DNA of 64,000 nt from Labyrinthula sp. Ha. Taxonomy: Eukaryota; Sar; Bigyra; Labyrinthulida; Labyrinthulaceae. Shown here in pieces: positions 10,635 to 22,703 of this stretch; position 1 is the first letter of the stretch; the number at the start of each line of letters is the position of its first letter. A model generated the notes under the pieces. It was not told the DNA's origin. It did no database searches and saw only the letters and a list, made by a program, of their open reading frames with translations. The translations under genes were made by a program, and so were the position numbers. The DNA is taken from assembly GCA_015227615.1 (NCBI GenBank), contig JAALGZ010000033.1, positions 124,001 to 188,000 of the forward strand, written 5' to 3'.

Positions 10635-11184
10635 TATGGGTGGGATTTAATTTATTGATAGTTTTTCAATAATAAGTTTTCCCCTACTTCTCTTACTGTT
10701 TGATCCTGATTATTTTCAAAACATTCTAATTTATTATTAATAATCAACAATAAACTGAACCAGATGGCCTTTGGCTAAGTGGTCAAGAAAATCTATATTT
10801 CTTGTTGTCATCGTTTAGAATTCTCCTAAGCACATGGCATATGGTTAGGTTTTCTTAGCGTCAGAGCAGTATATTACCTAAACAATTTTTTCGCCAAATT
10901 TGTATCATGTATAGCCTTTACCTGTATCTTACCGTTATACTGTCGCGGCATAGTCTTTCGTTAAGAAACCCAACATATGACCCTGCTACATTCTATTATT
11001 ATTTATTCCCGGGCCATACAGGCTTTTTATATGAATTTTTGTGTGGTGCATAAGTAAAATATATATTGTTGAACTCATGCATTCAAGGCTATGTGGCGAT
11101 ATGTATTCTTGATAGTCAATAAATACTCAGAGTCAAAATGATTATTAAATAATTATTGATAATTTCTATCGAATTCCATGCCTA
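10635..11184. mobile_element. TA-flanked non-autonomous repeat, copy 1
   Basis: About 550 bp that align over their whole length with 49040-49658. The left end reads TGGGTGGGATTTAATTTATT after a TA dinucleotide. The right end is a mutated version of the inverted sequence, also followed by TA. No coding capacity. The central 345 bp match copy 2 at roughly 9 in 10 positions by eye, mostly transitions; this copy has an internal deletion near its right end. Inside lie a Pol III A-box-like TGGCTAAGTGG (10772-10782), a 7-bp stem with a 7-nt loop (10784-10804) and a degenerate B-box-like element (10813-10823). It could be a Tc1/mariner-type MITE, a tRNA-derived SINE, or a composite. Confidence 0.7.
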
Positions 11185-14100
11185 GATATGAGTAGGCTAT
11201 CCCATTGCTAGTTACCAGAAATTCACTAGAAGCACTACTGAAGTATAAACTTATGCGTAGAATGAATCTTGATCTTCACTACCTTAAGCGTAGTCTCAAG
11301 TATTGTGAAACTAATGCATGAAAATAAGACGGAGTTCTAAATAAACAATACAATATTTACTCTAAACATGGGAAATATCACAATTTCTAGAATAAAGTCA
11401 TCAGAATGGAAAATTGACGTAATAAAAGGCTAAAAATAATGTTTCTTGATATCTGAAGGTAGATATAATATAGATTTGGAAATAAGAAACCACCACATAA
11501 TATCTAAAGTAACTGCAATTGATAAACCAAAAAATCAAATAAAATACATAAAAGAATCGAGTTAATGGAACAGATGAAGATATTCAATTTACTTTAAATT
11601 ACCTTAAGATTTGTTGCTTGGGCAATTGATTCTTAAGAATAAAGAACTTAGTGGTAGCATCTAATGAGCCTTAATTTCAAGAGGTTTTATCTAGAGCTGC
11701 AAGGAAGAAAAAGAAGCAGAAAAACAAGGGGTTGGGGGTACCTTCTTTATGTAAAACAAATAAAAGATAGGAGAAAATTGACTTAGATATATAATTGCAA
11801 CTCCTTACATCCATTAGAGAACTCAAATACAGTGTGTTGACTCTAGATCAGAATTTTGATTATACCGATAACATGTTCATTAAGTGCGAAGTTCAGAAAA
11901 CTGAGAAAAATAAGTGTATGATAACAAAACTAAATTTATTTCAATGGTAACGTAAGTTCCTCTTTTCTAGATAATAGAGTAGAATTATAGAGTCCTTTTC
12001 CATATGATAAATCCAACGGGATTAAAACTTAGAAAAGCATTTCCAATTTAACTAGGGATAACTATAAAGTAGAGAAAATTAAGATAACAGTATTTTTTTT
12101 CCTAGAACTACGTTGATATAAGATGCTATAGGTCCCGTTTTCAAGTCTAATACTATTAAACCTATTATCTATATCTTGAACGCATGCAGGTTAAACGAGA
12201 AACCAGTTCATGAAATTATCTTCAGAAAAAGAACAACACTCCAACATAAAGGTCCCCTTGGGGTGAAAAATTGCATTCATAGTTGAATAAAGGGGTTGAG
12301 ACACTAGAATTCCTTTATTTTCTTTATTTTCGCAGATATTGGTCTATTCAGGTAGCTCTATTTTTAAGTTTAAAATGAACATATGATGTAAGCAATATTA
12401 AGCAAGATAAAGTGGCGAGTCTCAAAAGCGAAATCCCAAAATGAAACCTGGGATCTTAGAAGGGAGTTTTTTTAGTTGCTGTCTAAGAGCTTTAAAGTAA
12501 TAACGTAGGATAAATATCTTAGCATAGAGGAACTAGATGAGTCTAAATTGATGTCCACAGATGAAGAGGATTACATTTGTTCAGAGGTACCCAGTGATAG
12601 TGACTACATATATTGCGCTATATTTTTACCTTTAGGTTAGACTATCTGGTTAAGAAAGTATAGTCAATTAATCTTGATAGCACAGTGGAGTAATATATAG
12701 TTTCATAACTATCGAAGTCAAGAATTTACCGAGACATATGTCCAGATCCACAATAGATAGAAATAAAATCATGGTATGATGAATAAGACAAATAAATAAA
12801 TGGTTGATGAACTGAATATTTTCTGGACCACTTGAAAGTTGGAAGGAAAGCATTTGCTATCACAAGAGAAGAATGTGAGGGCCCAAATTTGATACCGTGT
12901 GACCATCAAGACGCGAGATCCCTGTTCAAGTGACTTTATAATAGTGCATCTATACCCGCTTAAGCCTTTAGATTTGCACTAGTGGATAAATATGGCCCTA
13001 CTTCCATATAAAAATGCTCGTACTCTAAGATATTTCAAGAAAGAAACCATAATGCCTTAAAAGGACTAGTTACTTAATGTTGGTCACTCTTGATAGACTA
13101 TAATTGCATTATAAATTATCGTTCAAAAAAATGTAAGTATATCTATTTAACTTTTAGAAACAGACAACTATCAAAGACGTTGCAATCTCTCCTGGTTAAA
13201 ACTGATATATGTGCAAAAATCATTCAAATAGATTAGAGTGTCTCCAGAACTATCTTCTGCCATTAAACTCACAATAATAGGTGCATAGATAAACAAAAAA
13301 CATCTTATATTCTTGCTCAACTCACAAATTTTACCTTATAAATAATCTCTACATACAATTATCCTCCATAAATAATAGTAAACCAAGCCAAAAGATTTCC
13401 TCTTACATAGCATATGGCGCTAAGACAGCATTCTCGAGTCTTAAAAAAATCTCAGTTATTCACTTCTCCATAGTTTTACAGAAAAAATTGCCACTTCCCC
13501 ACAAGCAACACTATATCAAATGGATAATTTCCAAGTTATATGTTCCAAATACCTCTTCTGAGACTTTCAAAAAAAACATTTAGGTCCCAGGGTAACTAGT
13601 GTAATCAGAGAATTATATTATTTGCCTACTAAATGAGCTGTGTCGCTCCAAGCTGGAGAATCTTATTAGTTTTTCATATCACGATTTGTGTCTTTTGAAA
13701 TTTTGTCTTTCTTGCACAGCCATATACCTGGAAATTTGCCCCTCCCTAATTCTGGTGGGCTCTAGTGACTATATATTCGCATGGTGGGGATTCTCAATCG
13801 AGAGGTAAAGATATAAGTATTAAGAATGTTGTACCAAATGTGGGTAATTAAATGTTTACAGCTCCAGATTTCTGCCTTAAGACTTTACTAAACTTGACTT
13901 AGACAGACTCAGATGCTTTGATATAGTGAGGCACCCATTATATATTAGGATCACTAAAATTATTGAATTATGTAATTTTAGTCAAATATATGAGGAAACT
14001 GCGTTATCAAGGCAGCAATGACATCAAAGAGTGGTTTTAAGAAATATAGTATGTCCATCTCATCAACAGGGCATCCATTGGGAGTATTTTTGCGACAACT

Positions 14101-17100
14101 GAACTTTTATTAAGAGACACAATCAAAAGAGCAGCAAAACTTATCATCTTGATCTAGAAATGTTTAACCAGATAAGGAATCCGCCTCTAGAAGTATTTTG
14201 GTTCAATATCAATCTTTCCAGATAGCAAAAGAGATGATTCTAGAGAGCTCTGTCGCTCAAAGGTCATAACTGGATAAAACTAGTCCATCCCTATTTTTGA
14301 TGCGGCCAGAAGGTATATTACTACAAGAATAAATTGGGCATTTTAAAAATTAGTCAACCTCACAAGTGTATAAATTGATAACCCATTAAATGAATTGCAT
14401 AAGTCACCACGAATAGGGTATTATTGTTAGCTAAGGAGTCCAGTCGACGTGAGTTTGAGGCAATGATATTTTTAATATCCTTACGTGTAAAGATGAATGG
14501 GATGAAAAATATGAAGAAGCTAATGGTTTTTGATTCCATGAATGATCTGATAAATATATTAATAATGAAAACGAGGTAAAATTCATTGAAACACAAGAGA
14601 CAAATAAATTCATAATTAAAAGGTCTGTCTGATGCTCAAGTATTTGGTTGAAAATGGAGAAGAGTAAAGATGCAAGCATCAAATAGAACAACCTAAAAAA
14701 TTAAAAAGATATGAAGAAGGTTAACGAGGGCAATAAAAACCTACTTAAGTTCTTGTATTATAAAATGAGAGAGATAATTTTAGATAAGTTAATGTTTTGT
14801 AAAAATTTATACAAATAAATGGACAAAACATTGAGTCCTGTTGCATCTATTTCAATGCCTAGCTTAGTTTTGGTGTCTTGATTCTTATTTTTGCACCATA
14901 AAAAACCTAATGTAGATTTTATAAAGAAAATACAGGAAAGTGTTATGTTATTTGATTCAATCTAGAAATAGAAACTTAAATATAGGGATTTGTAAGAGGG
15001 TATAAATATGATATATTTCGGATATGAGTTAAATGAGAAATTCAGGTACTTTCTCAGTGACATGCGAGCATATAAGTACACGTTAAGAAGCAAAATAAAG
15101 TAACATGGGCCAGTAACAAAATGGAACAGAAGCACAGAATATGTCTCTAACTTCTACTAGCAAGAGTGTAAATTTTTTTATTCTATTTATAAAGGTGTCC
15201 TGGTTTGTTTTAAGGGAGATATATGTCTTGTCTGTTCAAGAGTAGCCCTGAAAATTAGAGATGAAAATATAACCGAAAGAAGAAAATCTCTAGATTTAAT
15301 TTTTAACTTTTCCTGCTAAGAACTTAGGTGAAGAATTTAGATCTCTAATATATTATTAAAGACAAAAGTAGAATTGATATGCTGACATCGGCGGTAGCCA
15401 AAAAGGAGTCGCTGAAAATGAGAAGAAGGATATGTTCTGTAGGGATATCAATATTAAAAGTAGTCGCTGATATTGTGACTCACTTTATTGTCTGGAACCA
15501 TAGTATAGTGATATTTATCATTAAGGTAAAACCTTGAAGGGAGATATAATGACGTAAAATAAGTTTACTCTTTGTTAATTACTTGTTGTTGGGGCGATCG
15601 TAGTTATGTGTTAATATTCCGTTCGAAGGGTAAACATAAATCATATTTTCCTCTTCCGGTTCTTCATAGCCATTGAACCCAGAAAAAATATCTGTTTTTG
15701 TTTGCAATTTTTTTAAGGTTCACAGAAAGTCGCCGTTCCTTTTTTCACTGCTACAATATATTATAATAAAAAGTCCTTTGGAAGGGGTATCTGATTATGT
15801 CTCCGCGCATTCAAGCCACTGCTGTATGATTGATCCACTTAATTAATAGCCTTTTTTGATCCTTGTTTTGGATGAAAATTTAAAGTGATTATTCCTAAGA
15901 ACTTCTTAATTTACATTTAAGTAATCATCATGTAAGTGTTTTTTTGAATATGAAAACCTTTCCAGGAGAGAATAATATCTAGGAAAGTATTTATTGTTTC
16001 TATCTTGTTCTTATTACCAACTTTATAAGAATCCTAAGCCTTCAAAACCACTAGACAAGAAATACATAGATATAGCTGAGAAGTCAAAATTTGTTAATTA
16101 GATTATTACCAAACTGCTGAGCTGATGATGAAATCAATACCTTGTAAATTTAACACGAACTGCATGAATGGTCCTTTGCGAGAGACAATAAAAGTTAACT
16201 ATTGAGCTAAGAGAAATTTTGTTTCGAGTTAAACTTTTCCCATTTAAAAATAATCTCGTACTTAAGTTGAAAGATTCCTTACTCATTAGGGTAGATTACT
16301 AAGTGACGGGACTTTGCCAAACTTACTATTAACTTTTTAGCACTCAACTATTAATTTATGGTTGCTAAATTCCACACAGAAACAAGTATAGAGTAAGATA
16401 ATATAGAAATGTGTCATATTAAATAAACATTTATTCTTGAATAAATTATGTTATTTTTGATATTTTTATTTTCTTCTCTCAGTTTCGTAAGTCAGATATT
16501 AAATTTCACCGATAAATGAAAACACTATAGTTTGTTGAAGCCGATTTCAAAGAATAAGTCAGCAAAAATAACAGCAACACGAGTAATACAGATTTTATTT
16601 TGGAAAAACATTATGGATTTATTTTAGGGATAGCTCCTGAATAAGCTTTTTTGCAAAGAGACGTTGATAATATGATATTTGGCGTGGAGGGTGGAAGTTA
16701 TCTACACGATCTGCAGACAAGATGCACAAGGCAAAACAAATACCAATTGTGTCAATGTGATTTAAAATATAATATTTGATCTATTAAGAAATTAAAACTG
16801 ACACAAGTATAGATTCTCTAACATTGGTATATAGCCAAAGATTTGAAAACTAGTGGTCGGACCCTTTCGTACCAGCTGATATAGACTCAACAGAACCCCT
16901 ATTACCCTTAACTTAATATTGACTCTATTTTAGAGTAGATTTTACTCGATTTTTCTCGATTGTATAAAAATTAGAAGGGTCTATTTATTTTTAAATTGCT
17001 TTCTAAGAGAACTATAAAAATACTTGGCCCTTGATAAGACATTAGATAATTTGCATTCACAACCAAGGTTAACTTCTTCAGACGACAAAATCTGTCTTTA

Positions 17101-17748
17101 TGAGGTTAGTTGCTTTGTGAATCCAATTTTAAAATAAACTGAAGGGAATTTGAAATATACTTTAATACTTTTTTTTCTTATTGCTGTTTAGTTTGATATT
17201 TAAACTCTTATTGGCCTTTTCTTGCTTGATATTCGAATTTTTGAGATCCTCGCTTACTATTCATGTTTTTTTATAGAATAAAACTCTTCTAAAGAAAGAA
17301 AATAATTATTTTGTAAATATTTTTTGTACTTAGTTATTTCTGTCAACTATCTATGTTTCAAATACACAGGAGTATTAAGACGTTCATGCACTTCCTATTA
17401 TCCTAATTACGTTCCACTACCTTCATTTGCATCGCATGTGGATATAAAAACACCAACAATAAAATTTATATAACTTTTTAAGATTATCACCACTTCACTA
17501 ACTGTTACCCTTCAGTCTTATTCCTTGTACTCTCCCGATCCATAATTATGTAAGGGTGATACTTAGCTTCCTATATAGATGTTACACATATTTGGGTTTT
17601 GATCTTCCATCTACACTTACTTAATCTAAGTAATAGTTTTTCTTATCTTTTTTGGCCACTCGTGCACTATAGTTTGCACTACTTGTGGCTCCATGCCATA
17701 CATTGAAATGACTTCTCTCATGAGTTTGATTATGGAAATTTACCCAAA
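11185..17748. other. Long gene-poor AT-rich spacer
   Basis: No intact gene is visible in about 6.5 kb. One short acidic open frame at about 12508-12640 (plus; contains SIEELDESKLMSTDEEDY) has the look of an eroded protein, perhaps from a mobile element. Other open frames (12668-12853, 14360-14691, minus) have low-complexity AT-driven composition and overlap each other, so I do not call them. The last few hundred bases hold the promoter of the nucleotidase gene, without a recognisable motif. Confidence 0.55.
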
Positions 17749-18642
17749 ATGATATCCTATCGTCTCTATCCTAAACTTGAAATGAAACCCTCTTTTCCAA
17801 ATAAAAGAAGATTCCAAGAAAAGATATCCAAGTTGAAAAAAGATGGTTTTTCAAACCTGCACATAATTACTGACTTTGATATGACCTTGACTCATGGAGA
17901 ATCGACTCATGAAATTATTGTCCAGTGTCCGAGTTTTAGCACTGAGTTTAGAAATGCATCAAGGAAGTTGTTTGAGAAATATTACCCAATAGAATTTTCT
18001 CACATTTTGACAAAGGAGGAAAAAATCCCGCATATGTTAAAATGGTATGCTGGAAATAATGAACTTATACTTAAGAGCAAAATGACTAATGATGAACTTG
18101 GATCTGCAGTAAGAAGCTCCTCTGCTAGATTCCGCCCAAAGGTCGACACATTCTTTGAGTACTGCAATAGGTGCAAGATTCCTGTATTAATATTTTCTGC
18201 AGGATTTGCAAATATAATTCAGGTAATGATGAATGATGTCCCAAGTTTTGACAAAGATATGGTTAAGATTGTTGGAAATTATGTTCATTTTGGGTTTGAT
18301 GGTAAAGCAGAGAGTTTTTCAGAACCTCCTATTCATATGTTTAACAAGAATGAATCAGTTGCTTTAAAAACTGTTGATAAGAAATATGTTGAGAACATAA
18401 AGAAACGATCTAATGCAATTTTATTAGGTGACGGGGTTGGAGATATTCATATGGCGGATGGTTTGCATGCGCACGATGTGGTTTTGAAAATTGGTTTCTT
18501 TACTCATCATGGCGAGAAAGATAGTGAAAAGAAATTTGAAAAATACAAAGAAGTGTTTGACGTAATCTTGTTGAGAGATTATTTTAGTTTTGTATTAGAG
18601 ATTCTAGATTCTGTTTCTAGTCAACACAATAGTTTCCTATAA
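17749..18642 (+). CDS. Cytosolic pyrimidine 5'-nucleotidase (NT5C3-like)
   Basis: A 297-residue intronless HAD-superfamily enzyme of the pyrimidine 5'-nucleotidase (P5N-1/NT5C3) family, which dephosphorylates pyrimidine (and in some members 7-methyl-guanosine) monophosphates in the cytosol. HAD motif I is TDFDMTLT (residues 41-48; nucleophile Asp42, acid/base Asp44). Motif II is the FSAG sequence in VLIFSAGFANIIQV. The conserved HMFNKNE segment provides the family's FNK lysine. Motif IV is LLGDGVGDIHMADG with the Mg-binding aspartates. The family signature EKYYPIEF and the KxxxMxxWY helix (HMLKWYAGN) are also present. Length matches the family (about 290-300). No signal peptide or membrane segment. 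The first ATG is used; Met12 is an alternative. Catalytic residues are complete, so it should be active. Confidence 0.92.
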   Translation: MISYRLYPKLEMKPSFPNKRRFQEKISKLKKDGFSNLHIITDFDMTLTHGESTHEIIVQCPSFSTEFRNASRKLFEKYYPIEFSHILTKEEKIPHMLKWYAGNNELILKSKMTNDELGSAVRSSSARFRPKVDTFFEYCNRCKIPVLIFSAGFANIIQVMMNDVPSFDKDMVKIVGNYVHFGFDGKAESFSEPPIHMFNKNESVALKTVDKKYVENIKKRSNAILLGDGVGDIHMADGLHAHDVVLKIGFFTHHGEKDSEKKFEKYKEVFDVILLRDYFSFVLEILDSVSSQHNSFL

Positions 18643-19224
18643 AAACACATATTTAATTTTCTCACAAAATAGACTAGATCGGTATAAAATTTAATTATAG
18701 GCTTTTAATTTAATCAAGAAATAAGGCGATGGTTTTCTTGACGATCTATATCTTCACCTGTACGGTGTATGACTGAAGCATTGGCAAGCAAGAACAACAC
18801 TAGTACTCACCTTATTTATGAAACAGCCATTGCGGTGCTGGTGAATTGATAACTGCTTCTGTAGAAGGATTATTATAAATAGTTTCAGCATTTTTGCGTT
18901 GAAGATTAGTAGCAAGGTTCTGTGAAGAGTAATAATTGATCATCCTAAGATCAACACAGCTATCCCAGACTTGTGAGTTTTTGATATTGTTCAGTTAGAA
19001 GACGTTTGATAGCTTTCTGATAGTAGTTTTTAATTTGTAGTGATATAAGAATATGGCTTAAGTACCAAGAAGTTGACTGGAAAATGATATGTGAAAAAAA
19101 GGGTATTTTGAGAACCCCGGTGCTATTTTATTGTTATATATACTGTTATGTGTTGTTATGCCGTTAGTGAAGATTCAACAAAAGATTCAATTTACCCGTT
19201 ATTGACTAATTATTTGGGCTCGGA
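18643..19224. other. Spacer between nucleotidase and transposon
   Basis: About 580 bp of AT-rich sequence with no gene. It holds the 3' flank of the nucleotidase and the left flank of the MULE insertion, including an 8-nt TAATTATT at 19207-19214 that recurs at 22713-22720 beyond the right end. Confidence 0.5.
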
Positions 19225-19251
19225 TTTTTTGACTCCGGAGTCAGATACTCC
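19225..19251 (+). repeat. MULE left terminal inverted repeat
   Basis: 27 nt identical to the reverse complement of 22677-22703. It contains the palindrome gactccggagtc at 19231-19242, so each end can present the same 12-nt site on both strands to the transposase. Confidence 0.9.
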
Positions 19252-19357
19252 TCGCGATCTCATTGCGCAGAATCGCGATTTTTCCATAGAGAAAATTTAA
19301 AGAGGGCAGACACAAATATTTTGGGCAAATTTCAAGACAAAATTACGAACAAAAACT

Positions 19358-21448
19358 ATGCAAAAAGACGAAACCAAAGGGACAAGCCTCCAACCAGAGG
19401 TTCTAGACCCTGAACAACAAACTCAATCAGATATAATAGGAAAATGGACTGCAGCAACCTATTCTACTTCAGAAGAAATGCTGGAAGTGGTCAGTAGACT
19501 TGCCAGTGGTCGCTTTAAGTGGAAAATTCGTGCTTCTCGCTACTTTGACGAGGTAATCAGCTTGGTTAAGTGGGGCTGGAACTTCAAAAGACTTAAGAGA
19601 GGTAAAATTAAGTGTAGTTCAGACAAAAATTGCTCGTTTGAAGTTAACATTAAGCTTAATCTTGAAATTTCTAAGTACATTTTCGTCGTAATTAACGAAA
19701 ATCACTGCAATCATGAGGTAAAAGCACTAGGAAAGATTAAGAAATACGTATAACAGCTTACAACTGAAGAATTAAAAATGATTAAACACCTAGGAGTTGC
19801 CGACAGTGGAATTGCAGGGGCAGATGTCGCTCTACATCGCAATTTTCCAGGCACATTGTTCGACAAAGAACTAGTAAAACGAATTATGAAAAAAGCTAAA
19901 GAAGGCGTTGACGCTAGCGAAGATAATAATATTAAAAAGTTAATTACGTGTGGGAAAAGATGCTTAGAACGTGGAGGAAGATTTGATCTGACTTGGGATT
20001 ATCCCAAGGAAGGCAAAGCTATTCTAAATGGACTCAGTTTTTAAGAAGACCTACAAAATAAATTAAAAAGAATATACGGGGATAATATCCAAGTGGATAC
20101 TACCCATGGAATGAGCAGATATCGTTTGGTGGCAATGTTCACTTGCGGGATCGATTGCTTCCGTAAAACAGTAAATTTCGGGTGCTCAATGATGGAGAGC
20201 GAGTCGAGTAAAGATGTGGTGAAAGGGCTGAAACTTCTGGGTCTTCAGGATGCGATAGTCATCATGACCGATGGGAGTAAAGCACTGGAAGCAGCTGTTG
20301 AGGAACTGGGGGCGTCTCATGTTCTTTGCAGGAAACACTTCTTTTCAACCTTGAATTTAGCAGCATCTGGCCTAAAAGGGATGAAAAAAATAAAATTTAC
20401 AAGCAGCTTGGGGATGTTCTCACTAGAATCTTTTCAGAAGAAAAAAATCTTGATCAGCTTATTGAAAACATGTTGGTTGAATATCCTGAAGAACCACAGC
20501 AAGTTGCCCTAAAAAAATTAAGGAAAAAAAAACAAAGTTTGTTGGGAAATGACGAGAAAACTTCCAACGTTCTCTCACAGCGCTACTCAGAGGGTTGAAT
20601 CATTTCACTCAGCCATCAAAGGGAATGGTTCTTTAAAAATTACTCTTAAAACCTGGTCCCTTGATGAGGTTGTGACTTACCACGAGAATAATGTGGATAA
20701 GTACATGGAGAGAACTTTGAAAAAGATTAAGGATTTGATTCGTGAGGATAAAGATTTTTCAAAGGAAGCTGATGAAATGTTTACAAAAGAGTTGAAGTTG
20801 ATGGGAGCGTGTTGGATTGTTGAAGAGTTGAGTTCAAGAAAGTTCATTGTAAGTGATTCAAACTTGAGAGCAAAGATGAAATATGTGCTGGAAGTTGTTG
20901 AAAGGGAAGGGGTAAAACTTCAGTCATGCACTTGTGAAACGTGGACAAATCAACGTTTTCCATGTCGTCACTATGCCCGGTATTGTGATCGTAAAAGGAT
21001 CCAATACATGGGCATAGATCATCTTCCAGCGAGGTGGAGGTACCAGGAGCACCCTCTGTTCAACCAAGCATTAAGGGAGCTGGGTCGACAAGTCGATGAC
21101 CCACGTGGGCATATTGAGTTCAAGGTAAAGTCACACTTGTGAATGCAGTTTACGTCCCAAGAAATTCGGAAGCCAAACATTCCAAGCTTCTCACTGCGTG
21201 CAAAGCACTCTGTGAAGAGACGAAAAGTAGTAACGTATGCTGGAAGAAACTATGCAGCAGTCTTGAAGATGACCGCTGCGCTAAGGGAGAACCCAGATGG
21301 AGACTTCGGAGATTTGGACGAAGTTTCTGAAGAAAGTGGGATCATGTTTGAGTCACCAAGGAAGAGGATCAAAAGAAGGAAGGGGAAGGAAGAAAACGTG
21401 GTTTCACCTCTGGACTTCTCTCAGACCACTCTTCTCACAGATGAGTAA
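19358..21448 (+). pseudogene. MULE transposase, disrupted
   Basis: Nearly continuous in one frame from ATG 19358. The N-terminal part (19358-19753) is a FAR1/FLYWCH-like zinc-binding region with paired Cys and His residues (KCSSDKNCSF, NENHCNHE). The central part holds the MULE transposase core: VDTTHG (about 20093), MTDGSKAL (about 20267) followed by HVLCRKHFF, and later QRVESFHSAIKG (about 20590), consistent with the DDE acidic triad. A SWIM zinc finger follows (CTCETW then CRHYARYC, about 20928-20987). A basic tail (RKRIKRRKGK) looks like a nuclear localisation signal. The reading frame is broken by TAA near 19751 and 20042, TGA at 21140, and a shift of frame between about 20390 and 20550 that later returns. 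A 24-nt GT..AG stretch (21125-21148) would remove the TGA if spliced, but this is unproven. Host genes use all three stops, so codon reassignment is unlikely. Confidence 0.85.
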
Positions 21449-21460
21449 GAAGAGTGGTCT
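21423..21460. other. Perfect 13-bp hairpin at the transposase stop codon
   Basis: agaccactcttct (21423-21435) is exactly inverted as agaagagtggtct (21448-21460) around a 12-nt loop that contains the last transposase codons; the TAA stop overlaps the start of the right arm. The following bases are T-rich. It could act as an RNA 3'-end or terminator-like structure, or mark an old internal end of the element. Confidence 0.7.
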
Positions 21461-22290
21461 TTTCATTTATAAATATAAATTCTTGAACCTTTTTTCTTTG
21501 CAATATAAAATCCTTGATCCTTTTTTTTGAAATATAAATCCTCGAACCCAAACCCCCTCCCTTTTTTTTGAAATATAAATCCTTGAACTTTTTTTGAAAT
21601 AAAATATCCTTGAACTTTTTTTGAAATAAAATATCCTGGAGATGTTTTCTTTTTAAATACAAAATCTTTGAACTTTTTCTTTCAAATACAAAATTCTTGA
21701 ACCATTTTTCTTTGCAATACAAAATCCTTGATCCTTTTTTTTTGAAATATAAATCCTTGAACTTTTTTTGAAATAAAATATCCTGGAGATGTTTTCTTTT
21801 TAAATACAAAATCTTTGAACTTTTTTCTTTCAAATATAGAATTCTTGAACCATTTTTCTTTGCAATACAAAATCCTTGATCCTTTTCTTTGAAATATAAG
21901 TTGAACCCTACTACCCAGCCATGTAGAAGAGAACTGAGTTCTCAACCACATTTTCAACCCTATCCCAAAGTAAGAAACCTGATCCTTGAAAAAATGTTCA
22001 ATCACATTTTCAACCCTATCCCAAATTTTTGAAATCCTTAACCTTGTTCTTTTGAAATATAAATCTTTGAATTTTTTTTTTTGAAATACAAAATCCTTGA
22101 ACCCTGTCCCTTTTTTTTTGAAATATAAAATCCTTGAACCCTGTCCCTTTTTTCTTTTTAAATATAAAATCCTTGAACCCTGTCCCTTTTTTCTTTTGAA
22201 ATATAAAATCCTGAACCTTTTCTTTATAAATAGAAAATCTTGAACTTGTTTTCTTGAAATATAAATGTTAAACCCCCTCCCTTTTGCTTT
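21461..22290. repeat. T-rich degenerate tandem array inside the MULE
   Basis: Irregular tandem units of about 25-40 nt built on gaaatataaatccttgaac followed by a T run. A higher-order duplication is visible: the stretch around tcctggagatgttttctttt at 21634 recurs at 21781, a 147-nt step, with long matching flanks. Long minus-strand reading frames here (Lys/Phe-rich) are by-products of the repeat. The array separates the transposase gene from the right terminal repeat. Confidence 0.8.
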
Positions 22291-22676
22291 GAATAATCCT
22301 GATCCCTGAGTATTGCCTGAATTTAAAAATAAGTGTTGGTCCCTCTGAGTAGCTATGTATCAAGAAAATGATGTACCTTTATCCTCTACTAACTCGATTC
22401 CTGCACTCCGTTTTTTTGAATATATACACCTTTTGTAAAATCTTGTAAAATCCTTTTCCATTTTGTAAAATCCTTTTCAATTTTTTAAAATCTTGTTCAA
22501 TTATGTATAATCTTGTTCAATCCTTGAAAATATGGTGTTTCCTGGGTCCTAGCTTTGTCATGTCCTGTCTTTCATCATGCAACTGTCATGATTTCAAATT
22601 TTTCATCTTGATTTTGTTGGTTTGTTTTTTTCAAAAAATAATTTTGGGCAATTGAAAATTCGGCTAATGAAAATTT

Positions 22677-22703
22677 GGAGTATCTGACTCCGGAGTCAAA
22701 AAA
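22677..22703 (-). repeat. MULE right terminal inverted repeat
   Basis: 27 nt, exact reverse complement of 19225-19251, with the same 12-nt palindrome. It is followed at 22713-22720 by TAATTATT, also found left of the element. Confidence 0.9.

Larger units (their letters stand above)
19225..22703 (+). mobile_element. Mutator-like transposon (MULE), recently inactivated
   Basis: A DNA transposon of about 3.5 kb bounded by a perfect 27-nt terminal inverted repeat (19225-19251 and 22677-22703) whose core, gactccggagtc, is itself a 12-nt palindrome. It contains one transposase gene (19358-21448) with MULE transposase and SWIM zinc-finger regions, a perfect hairpin over the transposase stop, and an AT-rich tandem array (about 21461-22290). 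A candidate target-site duplication is TAATTATT, but it sits 10 nt outside each repeat and is AT-rich, so the exact boundary is uncertain. Perfectly matching ends and a nearly readable transposase point to recent insertion; a few stops and a local frame change show this copy is dead. The diverged relic at 46560-48490 is the same family. Confidence 0.88.

Noticed and set aside
19751-20044. Reassigned stop codons as an explanation for TAA inside the transposase
   Set aside because: Host genes in the window end with TAA, TAG and TGA at expected positions, and the transposase also has a frame change; inactivation is simpler.
21435-22005. Lys/Phe-rich minus-strand frames in the MULE
   Set aside because: By-products of the T-rich tandem array; low complexity and same period as the DNA repeat.
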